A stretch of DNA of 64,000 nt, taken from assembly GCF_014195505.1 (NCBI RefSeq), contig NZ_JACIBV010000001.1, positions 8,122,001 through 8,186,000 of the forward strand, given 5' to 3'. Made by a program: the position numbers and the translations under genes. The notes beneath the pieces are model-generated. The model ran no database searches. It saw nothing but the letters and a program-made list of their open reading frames with translations, and was not told where the DNA came from. The stretch comes from Nonomuraea dietziae. GTDB lineage: Bacteria > Actinomycetota > Actinomycetes > Streptosporangiales > Streptosporangiaceae. Position 1 is the first letter of the stretch, and each line of letters begins with the position of its first letter. Positions 7,875 through 16,393 of the stretch are shown here, piece by piece.

Positions 7875-9071
7875 GTGGGGCGGTTGACTCAGGGATCGGC
7901 TGGTGTTCTGGCCCTCGCCGTACTGACCGGTTGTGCGGGGAGCGAGAAGCCCGAGGGGCAGGCCACGCCGAGCGCCGCGCCGCCGGCGGCGAGCGTCCAT
8001 GTGCTGCCCGCCGACAAGGCGGGCAACGTGCCGACCGACCAGACCGTGCTCGTGGCGGCCAGGGGCGGCACGCTGCGGAGCGTCACCGTCACCGGCAAGG
8101 CGGGCACCCTGACGGGCGAGCTCAGCGCGGACGGCACGCAGTGGCGCAGCGAGCGCTACGCCACCCCCGGCGCCTCCTACACCGTCACCGCGCTCGTGGC
8201 CAACCCCGTGGGCCAGACGACGCGGACCACGACCACGTTCTCCACGGTCAAGGCCGACAGCACCTTCGGCATCGAGTACATCGCCCCGCACAAGGACGAC
8301 ACGGGACTGACCGTCGGCGTCGGCATGCCGATCATGATCACCTTCGACAAGGACATCACCGACCGCGTCTCGGTCGAGCGCAACCTCGTCGTGAAGACCT
8401 CCAAGCCGGTCGAGGGCGCCTGGCACTGGTTCGACGACAGGCACGTCGACTTCAGACCGAAGAAGTACTGGCCCGCGCACACCAGGGTCCGCCTCGAGGC
8501 GCGCCTGGCCGGCGTGCGCGGCGGGGAGGGCATGTACGGCAAGCGCGACCACGTCCTCGACTTCAAGATCGGCAGAGAGCAGATCACCAGCGGGAGCACG
8601 CAGAACCACGTGCTGAAGGTGAAGCGCGACGGCAGGCTCGTCAGGGAGATGCCGATGAGCGCCGGCCAGGGCGGGGCGTGGAAGTACTACACGACCTCCG
8701 GCATCCACCTGGCGATGTCCAGGGAGCCGGTCACCATCATGACCTCTCCTGGCATCGGTCCAGGCCAGTCCGGCTACTACCGCCTGACCGTCTACAACAC
8801 CGTCCGCATCTCGAACTCCGGCGAGTACGTCCACAGCGCGCCGTGGTCGGTGGGCTCGCAGGGCCGCGCCAACGTGAGCCACGGCTGCGTGAACGTCAGC
8901 CCCTCCAACGCGGCGTGGTTCATCAAGAACACGCTGATCGGAGATCCGATCATCATCACCGGCTCGCCGCGCAGGCTGGAGCCGACCAACGGCTGGGGCC
9001 ACTGGCAGGAGGACTGGAAGCAGTGGTTGCAGTGGAGCTCGGTGAAGTCGGGGATCACCGAGTCGCTCTAG
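7875..9071 (+). CDS. L,D-transpeptidase lipoprotein (Ig-like plus YkuD)
   Basis: A 398-residue enzyme that makes 3-3 crosslinks in peptidoglycan on the outer face of the membrane. The start is GTG 7875 after GGAGAGGGGAG. A short lipoprotein signal ends in LTGC (lipobox). Two Ig-like domains (about 40-240) precede the YkuD catalytic domain, whose active site is SHGCVNVSP (Cys338) with a more N-terminal His in EYVHSAPWSVG. The architecture is that of mycobacterial LdtMt2-class enzymes. The Trp-rich C-terminal tail (GWGHWQEDWKQWLQW) fits the extra C-terminal element of that class. It is a single-gene unit between ctaF and a convergent histidine kinase. Confidence 0.95.
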   Translation: MGRLTQGSAGVLALAVLTGCAGSEKPEGQATPSAAPPAASVHVLPADKAGNVPTDQTVLVAARGGTLRSVTVTGKAGTLTGELSADGTQWRSERYATPGASYTVTALVANPVGQTTRTTTTFSTVKADSTFGIEYIAPHKDDTGLTVGVGMPIMITFDKDITDRVSVERNLVVKTSKPVEGAWHWFDDRHVDFRPKKYWPAHTRVRLEARLAGVRGGEGMYGKRDHVLDFKIGREQITSGSTQNHVLKVKRDGRLVREMPMSAGQGGAWKYYTTSGIHLAMSREPVTIMTSPGIGPGQSGYYRLTVYNTVRISNSGEYVHSAPWSVGSQGRANVSHGCVNVSPSNAAWFIKNTLIGDPIIITGSPRRLEPTNGWGHWQEDWKQWLQWSSVKSGITESL

Positions 9072-9084
9072 GTGCGGCCCTGCG

Positions 9085-9104
9085 GCCCGCCCGGCCGGGC
9101 GGGC
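9085..9104. terminator. 20-bp perfect palindrome between convergent genes
   Basis: A self-complementary 20-base GC sequence lies between the L,D-transpeptidase stop (9071) and the histidine-kinase stop (9126). In RNA it would form a stem with a minimal loop on either strand. It has no T tract. Confidence 0.5.
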
Positions 9105-9125
9105 GGCGGGTGGCCCCGGCGCCGA

Positions 9126-9857
9126 TCAGCCGAGCGGCAGGCTGGCGTGCACGGAGCGACCGTCCGCGGTCGTGAGGGTGCCGCCGAGCAGAGCGGCGCG
9201 TTCGCGCATGCTGAGGCCAGGCGCCCTGGAGGGGCCGTCGTCGGTCACCAGGACCTCCAGGAAGCCCGGACGCCATCGAAGGGTCACTCTGGCACAGGTG
9301 GCCGACGAGGCGCCGCTGAGGGCCTCCTGGACGATCCGGTAGGCCGACAGCTCCACGCCGGGGGCGACAGGGGCGGCGCGACCGTCCTGGACGAACTCCA
9401 CCCGCAGGCCGGTACGGCGCGCGTCGTCGAGGAGGTCGGGCAGGTCGGTCAGGCGCGGCTGCGGCGTCCTGGAGGGCGGGACCCCGGTGAAGGCGCTCAG
9501 CACGCCCAGCATGCGCTGCAGCTCGCCCAGGGCCTGGCGGCCCGACTCCTCGGCCTCCTTCAGCGTGTCCGTGGCCCTCAGGGCGTTCTTCTCCATGGTC
9601 ATGCGGCCCGCGCCGACCCCCAGGGTCATGACGCTGACGTGGTGGGCCACCACCTCGTGCAGCTCCTGGATGATCCTGGCCCGCTCGACGGTCTCGCGGG
9701 CGGCCAGGCGCTCGGAGGAGAGCGTGGCAGCCAGGCGGAGGCGGGAGCGCAGCAGCAGGAGCGCGACGGGACACAGGACGACCGTGGCGGCGGTGGCCAG
9801 CCAGGTCAGAAGAGGCGGCATGGCCGGGAGCGTAGGCCCCGGCCAGGAGGTTGACAT
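9126..9857 (-). CDS. NarL-type histidine kinase, degenerate and orphan
   Basis: About 243 residues with one N-terminal membrane helix (LLTWLATAATVVLCPVALLLL), a HisKA_3 dimerisation box and a HATPase domain. The phospho-acceptor region reads ELHEVVAHHVS (His67), with Glu where Asp is usual. The ATP-binding N box reads IVQEALSGASS where working kinases have IVQEALTNA, so the Mg-ligand Asn is lost. The G box (DDGPSRAPGLSMRERA) is also short of glycines. There is no sensor domain and no adjacent response regulator of matching class. I place the start at ATG 9857; ATG 9821 is equally possible, as neither has a good ribosome site. It may be a non-catalytic partner. Confidence 0.8.
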   Translation of the reverse strand: MSTSWPGPTLPAMPPLLTWLATAATVVLCPVALLLLRSRLRLAATLSSERLAARETVERARIIQELHEVVAHHVSVMTLGVGAGRMTMEKNALRATDTLKEAEESGRQALGELQRMLGVLSAFTGVPPSRTPQPRLTDLPDLLDDARRTGLRVEFVQDGRAAPVAPGVELSAYRIVQEALSGASSATCARVTLRWRPGFLEVLVTDDGPSRAPGLSMRERAALLGGTLTTADGRSVHASLPLG

Positions 9858-9888
9858 CCGCTTGGCGGCGGATCTTCGCTCCACCGCC

Positions 9889-9912
9889 GTGCGGACCGTG
9901 CGGACCGTGCGG
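9889..9912. repeat. 9-bp tandem repeat
   Basis: GTGCGGACC is repeated twice and then partially (9889-9897, 9898-9906, 9907-9912), in the gap between the histidine kinase and trpD. It may be slippage-prone noncoding DNA. No function is apparent. Confidence 0.6.
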
Positions 9913-9922
9913 GCTTGGCGGA

Positions 9923-10969
9923 CTACGCGGGCGTCAGCGTGCGGCTGACCTCGATCCAGCGGTCGAGGGTCGCGGCGGCGCGACCGGAGTCGACGGCCTG
10001 GACCGCGCGGGCGTAGCCGTCGATCATCGCCGAGTCGAGGTCGTCGCCGGGGCCGTCGGCGGCCACCAGGGCGGCGGCGGCGTTCAGCAGGACGGCGTCG
10101 CGGATCGGCCCCGTCTCGCCGCGCACCAGGTCGTGCACGGCCTGGGCGTTGAAGGCGACGTCACCGCCGCGCAGCGCGCCGACCTCGGCTCGCGCGATGC
10201 CGAGCACCGCGGGGTCGAAGACCGTCTGCGTCGCCGCGCCGTCGCGCACCACCCACACCGTGGAGGTGGTGGCGATGGTGAGCTCGTCGAGCCCGTCGTC
10301 GCCGCGGAAGACCAGGGCCGAGACGCCGCGCTCGGCGAAGACGCCGGCCAGGACGGGCAGCATGCGCGCGTCGTAGACGCCGATGGCCTGCGCGGAGGGG
10401 CGGGCGGGGTTGGTCAGCGGGCCGAGGAAGTTGAAGACCGTCGGCACGCCGAGCTCCTTGCGCGGCGGGCCCGCGAAGCGCAGCGCGGGGTGGTAGACGG
10501 GCGCGAAGCAGAACGCGATGCCCGCCTCGACCGCCACCCTGGCGGTGGCCTCGGGCGGCAGGTCGAGCCTGATGCCGAGGTACTCGAGGACGTCGGCGGC
10601 GCCGCACGAGGAGGAGGCCGCGCGGTTGCCGTGCTTGACCACCCGCGCGCCCGCGGCGGCGGCCACGATGGCGGCCATCGTGGAGACGTTCACGGTATGG
10701 GCGCGGTCGCCGCCCGTGCCGACGATGTCGACGACGGGCCCTTCCACCTTCAGCGGGGTCGCCAGCTCCAGCATCGTCCGCGCCAGGCCGGTCACCTCGG
10801 CGACGGTCTCGCCCTTGGCGCGCAGCGCGATCGCGAACCCGGCGATCTGGGCAGGCGTGGCCGACCCGGACATGATCTCCCGCATCGCCCACGCCGTCTC
10901 GTCGGCGGTCAGGTGTTCCCCCGAGAGGAGGGCCGACAGCAGCGCGGGCCAGGTGGTGCGAGCGTCCAT
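9923..10969 (-). CDS. trpD: Anthranilate phosphoribosyltransferase
   Basis: A 348-residue TrpD that joins anthranilate to PRPP in tryptophan synthesis. The glycine-rich PRPP loop GTGGDRAHTVNVST and HGNRAASSSCGAADVLE are clear, as is the late KELGVPTVFNFLGPLTNP segment. It lies apart from other trp genes, between the respiratory operons, exactly as Rv2192c does in mycobacteria. It begins 7 bases after the stop of the receiver-domain gene and is probably cotranscribed with it. No trp attenuator or T-box is visible upstream. Confidence 0.97.
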   Translation of the reverse strand: MDARTTWPALLSALLSGEHLTADETAWAMREIMSGSATPAQIAGFAIALRAKGETVAEVTGLARTMLELATPLKVEGPVVDIVGTGGDRAHTVNVSTMAAIVAAAAGARVVKHGNRAASSSCGAADVLEYLGIRLDLPPEATARVAVEAGIAFCFAPVYHPALRFAGPPRKELGVPTVFNFLGPLTNPARPSAQAIGVYDARMLPVLAGVFAERGVSALVFRGDDGLDELTIATTSTVWVVRDGAATQTVFDPAVLGIARAEVGALRGGDVAFNAQAVHDLVRGETGPIRDAVLLNAAAALVAADGPGDDLDSAMIDGYARAVQAVDSGRAAATLDRWIEVSRTLTPA

Positions 10970-10976
10970 GGAGAAC

Positions 10977-11393
10977 CTACTTCGCGTTGAGTCGGGTGGC
11001 GGCGCGCTGTCTCATGAGCCCGGCGACGGCGTCGGCCAGGGCGATCGGCTCCAGCGGCTGCGAGACGACGGCGTCGGCGCGCGACCAGTTGGCCAGCCAG
11101 CGGTCGTCCCTGCGCGCGACGAGCAGCAGGATCGGCGGGCAGTCGTAGACCTCGTCCTTGGCCTGCTTGCTGACGCCCATGCCGCCTGCGGGCTGGGTCT
11201 CGCCGTCGAGTACGGCCACGTCGACGGTGCCGGAGTCGAGCAACTGCAGGACCTTGGGCTGGGTGGCGCACTCCACGATCTCCACCAGCGGGACGTCGGC
11301 CGCGGGACGGCGCCCGATGGCCTGCCGTACCTGCTCGCGGGTTCCCGCGTCGTCGCTGTAGACGAGGACCCTCATCGTGTCGTCGGTGCTCAC
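10977..11393 (-). CDS. Receiver-domain protein without output domain (pseudo-receiver)
   Basis: A 138-residue stand-alone response-regulator receiver fold. The acidic pair (YSDD, residues 12-15) and the phospho-acceptor in VAVLDGE (Asp63) are kept. The conserved Lys is Gln112 in AVVSQPLEP, so normal phosphorylation switching is doubtful. There is no DNA-binding or enzymatic output domain. It lies just upstream of trpD in the same direction and is divergent from ctaE; a protein in the same place is common in Streptomyces-type actinomycetes. The start may instead be Met7 (MRVLVYSDD). Confidence 0.8.
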   Translation of the reverse strand: MSTDDTMRVLVYSDDAGTREQVRQAIGRRPAADVPLVEIVECATQPKVLQLLDSGTVDVAVLDGETQPAGGMGVSKQAKDEVYDCPPILLLVARRDDRWLANWSRADAVVSQPLEPIALADAVAGLMRQRAATRLNAK

Positions 11394-11572
11394 GGTCGCA
11401 GCTCACTATCGGTGGTAGCGGTATGGTCACCTGGGATCGTACCGGTGCCCCTGCACAGATACCCAGGCCGCCGGGCTCGGCGGGCGTTTTGCCCTAATTG
11501 TTCCAGGTTGAGGGCAGGTTCGGACCCACTAACGGGGGGTCGTGCGGCGACCCGACCACTGGAGCCGCAATA

Positions 11573-12190
11573 ATGCTGCCCGTGGCGACAGCATCCGCAA
11601 TTACAACGACGACGACAGCTCATTCGTCCCGCAGGCCCAATCTGGTCAGCGTCGGGACGATCGTGTGGCTGTCCTCTGAGCTCATGTTCTTCGCGGCGCT
11701 GTTCGCGATGTACTTCACCATCCGGTCAGTGAGTCTCGGCGAGGGCAAGCCCTGGCCCGAGGCGCATCTCAACGTTCCGTTCTCTACGGTCAACACGATC
11801 ATCCTGGTCCTGTCGAGTGTGACGTGTCAGCTTGGCGTGTGGGCCGCGGAAAAGGGTCAGGTCGGCAAGCTCCGCTTCTGGTACTTCGTCAGCTTCCTCA
11901 TGGGCGCCGTCTTCGTCGGCGGCCAGATCTACGAGTACATGCAGCTCGCCCACGAGGGCGCGACGCTCTCCGCGAACCCGTACACCTCGGTGTTCTACCT
12001 GACCACGGGCTTCCACGGGCTTCACGTGACCGGTGGTCTGATCGCGTTCCTGTTCATGCTGGGACGCACGTACGCCGCGAAGCGCTTCACGCATGAGCAG
12101 GCGACCAGCGCGATCGTCGTGTCGTACTACTGGCACTTCGTTGACGTCGTCTGGATCGGCCTTTTCGCGACCATCTACATCATCCAGTAA
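11573..12190 (+). CDS. ctaE: Cytochrome c oxidase subunit III
   Basis: The 205-residue subunit III of the aa3 oxidase, with five membrane helices. Landmarks are WLSSELMFFAALFAMYFT, TSVFYLTTGFHGLHVTGG and SYYWHFVDVVWIGLFATIY. I start it at ATG 11573 after GGAG; the frame stays open back to 11498, but that part lacks a ribosome site, and GTG 11582 is a further option. It leads the ctaE-qcrC-qcrA-qcrB operon, with qcrC beginning 16 bases after its stop. Confidence 0.96.
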   Translation: MLPVATASAITTTTTAHSSRRPNLVSVGTIVWLSSELMFFAALFAMYFTIRSVSLGEGKPWPEAHLNVPFSTVNTIILVLSSVTCQLGVWAAEKGQVGKLRFWYFVSFLMGAVFVGGQIYEYMQLAHEGATLSANPYTSVFYLTTGFHGLHVTGGLIAFLFMLGRTYAAKRFTHEQATSAIVVSYYWHFVDVVWIGLFATIYIIQ

Positions 12191-12206
12191 GGAAACGGGG
12201 ATCTCT

Positions 12207-13016
12207 GTGACTAGGATCACCGCTCGGCGGCGGCATCCGCTCGCGAGATACGCCGTCCTGCTTTTCGCGTTGGCGCTGGTCGGGGGGGTGTACACCCTCC
12301 TCTCGCCGGCCAGCAGGCCGGCAGACGCCGCTCTGGCGTCCGGCAAGGCCGACGACGTCGCAGAAGGCAAGAGCCTCTTCCAGGCGCACTGCTCGAGCTG
12401 CCACGGCCTCAATGCTGAGGGCACGTCCACCGGTCCCACGCTCGTCGGCGTGGGCGCGGCGGCGGTCGACTTCCAGGTGAGCAGCGGCCGCATGCCGGCC
12501 GCCAACCCTGGCGCCCAGGCGCCGCGCAAGCCCGTCGCGCCGTGGGTCAACGAGGACACCACCCGCCAGCTGGCCGCCTACGTGCAGTCGCTCGGCGGCG
12601 GGCCCGTCGTCCCCGACAAGAACGCGGTCGACCCCGCGCAGGGCAACGTCGCCAGGGGCGGCGAGCTCTTCAGGGCCAACTGCATCCAGTGTCACAACTG
12701 GACCGGCGCGGGCGGCGCGCTCACACTGGGCAAGTACGCGCCCAACCTGAACGAGGCGACGCCCACCCAGATCTACGAGGCGATGGCCACGGGACCGCAG
12801 GCGATGCCGGTCTTCAACGACTCCACGATCACGCCCGAAGAGAAGCGGGACATGATCGCTTACATCACGGACGTGCGGGAGCAGACCGACCCCGGCGGCT
12901 TCGGCCTGGGCCGCATCGGCCCGGTCACCGAGGGCCTCGTCGCATGGCTCGTGGGTATCAGCGCCCTCGTACTGGCCGCCATCTGGATCACCGCTAAGAA
13001 GCGACAGGCGTCATGA
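12207..13016 (+). CDS. qcrC: Diheme cytochrome c subunit of the bc1 complex
   Basis: A 269-residue membrane-anchored cytochrome c with two heme sites, CSSCH (62-66) and CIQCH (159-163). It has an N-terminal helix (YAVLLFALALVGGVYTLL) and a C-terminal helix (GLVAWLVGISALVLAAIWI). Actinobacteria lack soluble cytochrome c, and this subunit passes electrons directly from the Rieske centre to CuA of CtaC. The start is GTG 12207 after AAGGAAACGGGG; the longer open frame from 12093 only overlaps ctaE. It overlaps qcrA by ATGA. Confidence 0.97.
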   Translation: MTRITARRRHPLARYAVLLFALALVGGVYTLLSPASRPADAALASGKADDVAEGKSLFQAHCSSCHGLNAEGTSTGPTLVGVGAAAVDFQVSSGRMPAANPGAQAPRKPVAPWVNEDTTRQLAAYVQSLGGGPVVPDKNAVDPAQGNVARGGELFRANCIQCHNWTGAGGALTLGKYAPNLNEATPTQIYEAMATGPQAMPVFNDSTITPEEKRDMIAYITDVREQTDPGGFGLGRIGPVTEGLVAWLVGISALVLAAIWITAKKRQAS

Positions 13017-14119
13017 CAGACAACGAACATGAGATCGAGCAGCCGGACGAGCGCGTCCCCAAGCGCGTGATCGGCACCCCTCCGCCGGGAAGCACGATGA
13101 TCCCCGCCGAGGAGAAGAAGGACGACGACGAGGTTCCCGGCGTCTACTACCCCGACGAGGCCAAGGCTCGCAAGGGCGAGAGGATCGTGGCGCTCTGCTT
13201 CACGATCACCGCCCTCGCCGGCATCGTGTTCATCGTCAACTACGTGGTCTTCCAGGTGGGCGACGTCGACAGCACGGCGGTCTCCAACCTCGCGCTGGGC
13301 GCGCCGCTGACGCTGGCGCTGCTCGGTCTCGCGGCCGGCATCGTCGTCTGGGTCCGCCAGGTCATGCCGAAGTACACGCTGATCCAGGAGCGCCACGAGA
13401 TGGCGACCGACTCGGCGACCAGGTCCTACGTCTCGGAGACGTTCGTCCAGGGCGCCAAGGAGAGCGGCTTCGTCAAGCGGCCGCTGCTGCGCCGTACGCT
13501 GCTGCTGGCCTCGGCCCCGCTGGGGCTGATCCCGCTGGTCCTGCTGCGTGACCTCGACAACTCCAAGATGCCCGCCTCGGCCTTCCACAAGGAGCTGCGG
13601 CACACGGTGTGGGGTGGCAAGACCAAGGAGGGCAAGCCGCTCAAGCTGGTCGTCGAGGGCACCGGTCAGCCGATCAGGGCCGCCGACTTCAACTCGCCAG
13701 GCGGCATCCTTTCGGTGGTGCCCGAGGGCTACGAGCACGACATGAACGCCCTGGCCAAGGCCACGCTGATCCTGATCAAGTTCAGGCCCGAAGAGATCAA
13801 GTCGGGCGTGAACAAGAACTGGACCCACGACGGCATCGTGGCCTACTCCAAGATCTGCACGCACGTCGGCTGCCCCGCGGCCCTGTACGAGCAGACCACG
13901 CACCACATCCTGTGCCCCTGCCACCAGTCGACCTTCGACGCGGCAGACGGCGCCAAGGTCATCTTCGGCCCGGCCGCCAGGCCGCTGCCGCAGTTGCCCA
14001 TCGGCGTCGACGAGCAGGGTTTCCTGATCGCGAAGGGTGACTTCGCCGTGCCGGTCGGCCCCAGCTTCTGGGAGCGCGGCGACGCCGAGGCCAAGGTAAG
14101 GGAAGGGGGTCAGGCATGA
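13013..14119 (+). CDS. qcrA: Rieske iron-sulfur subunit of the bc1 complex
   Basis: A 368-residue actinobacterial Rieske protein, longer than the mitochondrial type because it has three membrane helices before the cluster domain. The 2Fe-2S ligands are in CTHVGCPAA and CPCHQSTFD, separated by the usual spacing. A charged N-terminal region of about 55 residues precedes the first helix. It overlaps qcrC and qcrB by 4 bases on each side, so the three are tightly coupled. Confidence 0.97.
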   Translation: MTDNEHEIEQPDERVPKRVIGTPPPGSTMIPAEEKKDDDEVPGVYYPDEAKARKGERIVALCFTITALAGIVFIVNYVVFQVGDVDSTAVSNLALGAPLTLALLGLAAGIVVWVRQVMPKYTLIQERHEMATDSATRSYVSETFVQGAKESGFVKRPLLRRTLLLASAPLGLIPLVLLRDLDNSKMPASAFHKELRHTVWGGKTKEGKPLKLVVEGTGQPIRAADFNSPGGILSVVPEGYEHDMNALAKATLILIKFRPEEIKSGVNKNWTHDGIVAYSKICTHVGCPAALYEQTTHHILCPCHQSTFDAADGAKVIFGPAARPLPQLPIGVDEQGFLIAKGDFAVPVGPSFWERGDAEAKVREGGQA

Positions 14120-15771
14120 GCGAGATGACGGCTGTTCCCAAGGCCATCGCGGGTCCTTCGAGCTACCTCGACGACCGCATCGGCGCGGGGACCTTCCTCA
14201 AGCGCAACATGCGCAAGATCTTTCCCGACCACTGGTCGTTCCTGCTGGGTGAGATCGCGCTCTACTCCTTCATCATCCTGCTGCTGAGCGGGACGTTCCT
14301 GACGTTCTTCTTCAAGCCCAGCATGATGCACGTGATCTACGACGGTCCCTACGACCCGCTCAAGGGCGTCGTGATGTCCGAGGCCTACGCCTCGGCTCTG
14401 GAGATCAGCTTCGAGGTGCGCGGCGGTCTGCTGATGCGGCAGATCCACCACTGGGCGGCGCTGCTGTTCGTGGCCGGCATGATGGTGCACATGCTCCGCG
14501 TGTTCTTCACGGGTGCATACCGCAAGCCGCGCGAGCTGAACTGGCTGATCGGCGTGCTGCTGCTGACGCTGGCGCTGGCCGAGGGCCTGACCGGCTACTC
14601 GCTGCCCGACGACCTGCTGTCGGGCGCGGGTCTGCGGATCACCGAGGGTGTGGCGATCTCGCTGCCGCTGGTGGGTACGTACATCACCTTCTTCCTGTTC
14701 GGCGGGGAGTACCCGGGTGAGGATGTCATCGCGAGGTTCTACTCGCTGCACATCCTGCTGATCCCGGGCATCCTGCTGGCGTTGATCTCGGCGCACATGG
14801 TGCTGATGTGGGTGCAGAAGCACACGCAGATGCCGGGAAAGGGGCGAAACAACCACAACGTGGTCGGCGCGCCGTTCTACCCTGCGTTCATGCTGAAGGC
14901 CGGCGCCTATTTCATGTTCACCTTCGCGGTGGTGGCCGGGCTGGCGACCTTCGCGCAGATCAACCCGATCTGGGCGTTCGGCCCCTACACGCCTGCCGAC
15001 ATCTCGGCGGGTTCGCAGCCCGACTTCTACATGGGCTTCCTGGAGGGCTCGCTGCGGCTGATGCCGCCGTGGGAGATCAACCTGTTCGGCACCAGCGAGT
15101 TCGGCACGCTGCCGCTGAGCGTCATCATCCCGGCTCTGGTGCCGATGGGCATCGTGATGACGGGCCTGGCGCTGTATCCGTTCATGGAGCGGTGGGTGAC
15201 CGGCGACAACCGCGAGCACCACATCGCCGACCGTCCCCGCAACAACCCGCACCGCACCTCGATCGGCATGGCGGCCATCACGTTCTACGGCGTGTTGTGG
15301 TTGCTGGGCGCCAACGACGAGATTTCGGCCTTCTTCCAGATCAGCCTGAACTGGACGACCTACATCGGCCGGGTGCTGGTGCTGGTGGGCCCGGTGATCG
15401 CCTACATCATCACCTACCGCATCTGTCTGGGACTGCAGCGCTCCGACGCCGCGGTCATCGGGCACGGCGTGGAGTCGGGTGTGATCAAGCGGCTGCCGCA
15501 CGGTGAGTTCATCGAGGTCCACACGCCCGCGGCGGAGGACATCGAGGCGCACCTGCGGGGCAAGGAGGCGATCCCGCAGGTCGACGTGGACGCCGACACC
15601 GAGGGCATCCCGCCGAGGGGCATGCGTGGCCCGCTGGGCAAGCTGCGCGGGCGGATGTCGAAGGCGTACGGCGGGGAGAAGATCCCGCTGGACGACGGCC
15701 ACGGGCACGGTCACGGCGAGGAACACGCCGAGATCGGGCCGGGCGGCGACGACCGCAGCCTGACGCACTGA
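14116..15771 (+). CDS. qcrB: Cytochrome b subunit of the bc1 complex
   Basis: The 551-residue cytochrome b carries the two b hemes and the quinol sites. The heme-binding helix with HHWAALLFVAGMMVHMLRVF is clear, as is the Qo-site region PDDLLSGAGLR. The C-terminal tail beyond about residue 430 is hydrophilic and ends in a His/Gly/Glu-rich stretch (HGHGHGEEHAE), as is common for the extended actinobacterial form. It is the last gene of the operon and is followed by a very strong terminator. Confidence 0.98.
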   Translation: MSEMTAVPKAIAGPSSYLDDRIGAGTFLKRNMRKIFPDHWSFLLGEIALYSFIILLLSGTFLTFFFKPSMMHVIYDGPYDPLKGVVMSEAYASALEISFEVRGGLLMRQIHHWAALLFVAGMMVHMLRVFFTGAYRKPRELNWLIGVLLLTLALAEGLTGYSLPDDLLSGAGLRITEGVAISLPLVGTYITFFLFGGEYPGEDVIARFYSLHILLIPGILLALISAHMVLMWVQKHTQMPGKGRNNHNVVGAPFYPAFMLKAGAYFMFTFAVVAGLATFAQINPIWAFGPYTPADISAGSQPDFYMGFLEGSLRLMPPWEINLFGTSEFGTLPLSVIIPALVPMGIVMTGLALYPFMERWVTGDNREHHIADRPRNNPHRTSIGMAAITFYGVLWLLGANDEISAFFQISLNWTTYIGRVLVLVGPVIAYIITYRICLGLQRSDAAVIGHGVESGVIKRLPHGEFIEVHTPAAEDIEAHLRGKEAIPQVDVDADTEGIPPRGMRGPLGKLRGRMSKAYGGEKIPLDDGHGHGHGEEHAEIGPGGDDRSLTH

Positions 15772-15779
15772 CGCACGAA

Positions 15780-15826
15780 AGCGCCGCCCCGGACCGCATC
15801 TCGCGGTCCGGGGCGGCGCTGTTTTT
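15780..15826 (+). terminator. Rho-independent terminator of ctaE-qcrCAB
   Basis: An 18-bp perfect stem (15780-15797 with 15803-15820) with a 5-base loop, then GTTTTT, begins 8 bases after the qcrB stop. It is the strongest terminator in the window. Confidence 0.95.
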
Positions 15827-15854
15827 CCGGCCTGATTCCGGCCTGATTCCGGCC
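15827..15854. repeat. 11-bp tandem repeat after the qcr terminator
   Basis: CCGGCCTGATT is repeated about 2.5 times directly behind the terminator T run. The rest of the spacer to 16023 holds no convincing gene and is very GC-rich with weak open frames. Confidence 0.6.
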
Positions 15855-16023
15855 GTCGTGTCGCGGCGGCGGGGAGGGCGTGGCCGTCGGCCGCCCTCGT
15901 GGGACGCGCCCGGAGGCCGGCCACGCCGCGGGCGATGGTTCGACGACCTCGGGGCGGTCGCGGTCGGCGTCCCCGGGCCCGAGGCGACCGGAGGTGGACC
16001 GAGGCCGGGGGAGGAGGCGGCGT

Positions 16024-16224
16024 CTAGCGCTGCTCGGCGCTGTGGCTGCGCATGAGCTTGTAGACGCCGTACAAGGTCTCCAGCCCGCCGATGATCATCA
16101 TGACCAGGCCGATCTTCGACGGTGTGAACACGACGATCTCGACGTCGAGTCCGAACTGCCACAGCAACACTCCGCCGACGAAGGTGGCCAGGCCGGTCAG
16201 GAGCGTCTTGTGGGCGGGGGCCAT
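16024..16224 (-). CDS. Small two-helix membrane protein
   Basis: A 66-residue protein with two predicted membrane helices (LLTGLATFVGGVLLWQFGL and IGLVMMIIGGLETLYGVYKL) and a basic/polar tail. It resembles small DUF5708-type actinomycete membrane proteins in size and pattern, though I cannot confirm membership. It starts at ATG 16224 after AAGAGGT. It is convergent with qcrB, so a role in the respiratory complex is only a positional guess. Confidence 0.6.
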   Translation of the reverse strand: MAPAHKTLLTGLATFVGGVLLWQFGLDVEIVVFTPSKIGLVMMIIGGLETLYGVYKLMRSHSAEQR

Positions 16225-16393
16225 GGAGACCTCTTTCGATCACGGGCGGACACAGGGGTCCCTTGCTCCCGTAACGGTAGTGAAGGGCAAGGTCCGGAGG
16301 CTTCCTGCGCGCTGAGGAGATCACGCTACATCTTTCGGGTGACACCGCCGCCCGCCGTCCTCTGGATCTCGTGAGCGGCCAGGAGAACGCGCG

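Noticed and set aside
14110..15924. Open frame of about 600 codons opposite qcrB
   Set aside because: Low-complexity His/Gln/Arg translation, shadow of qcrB.
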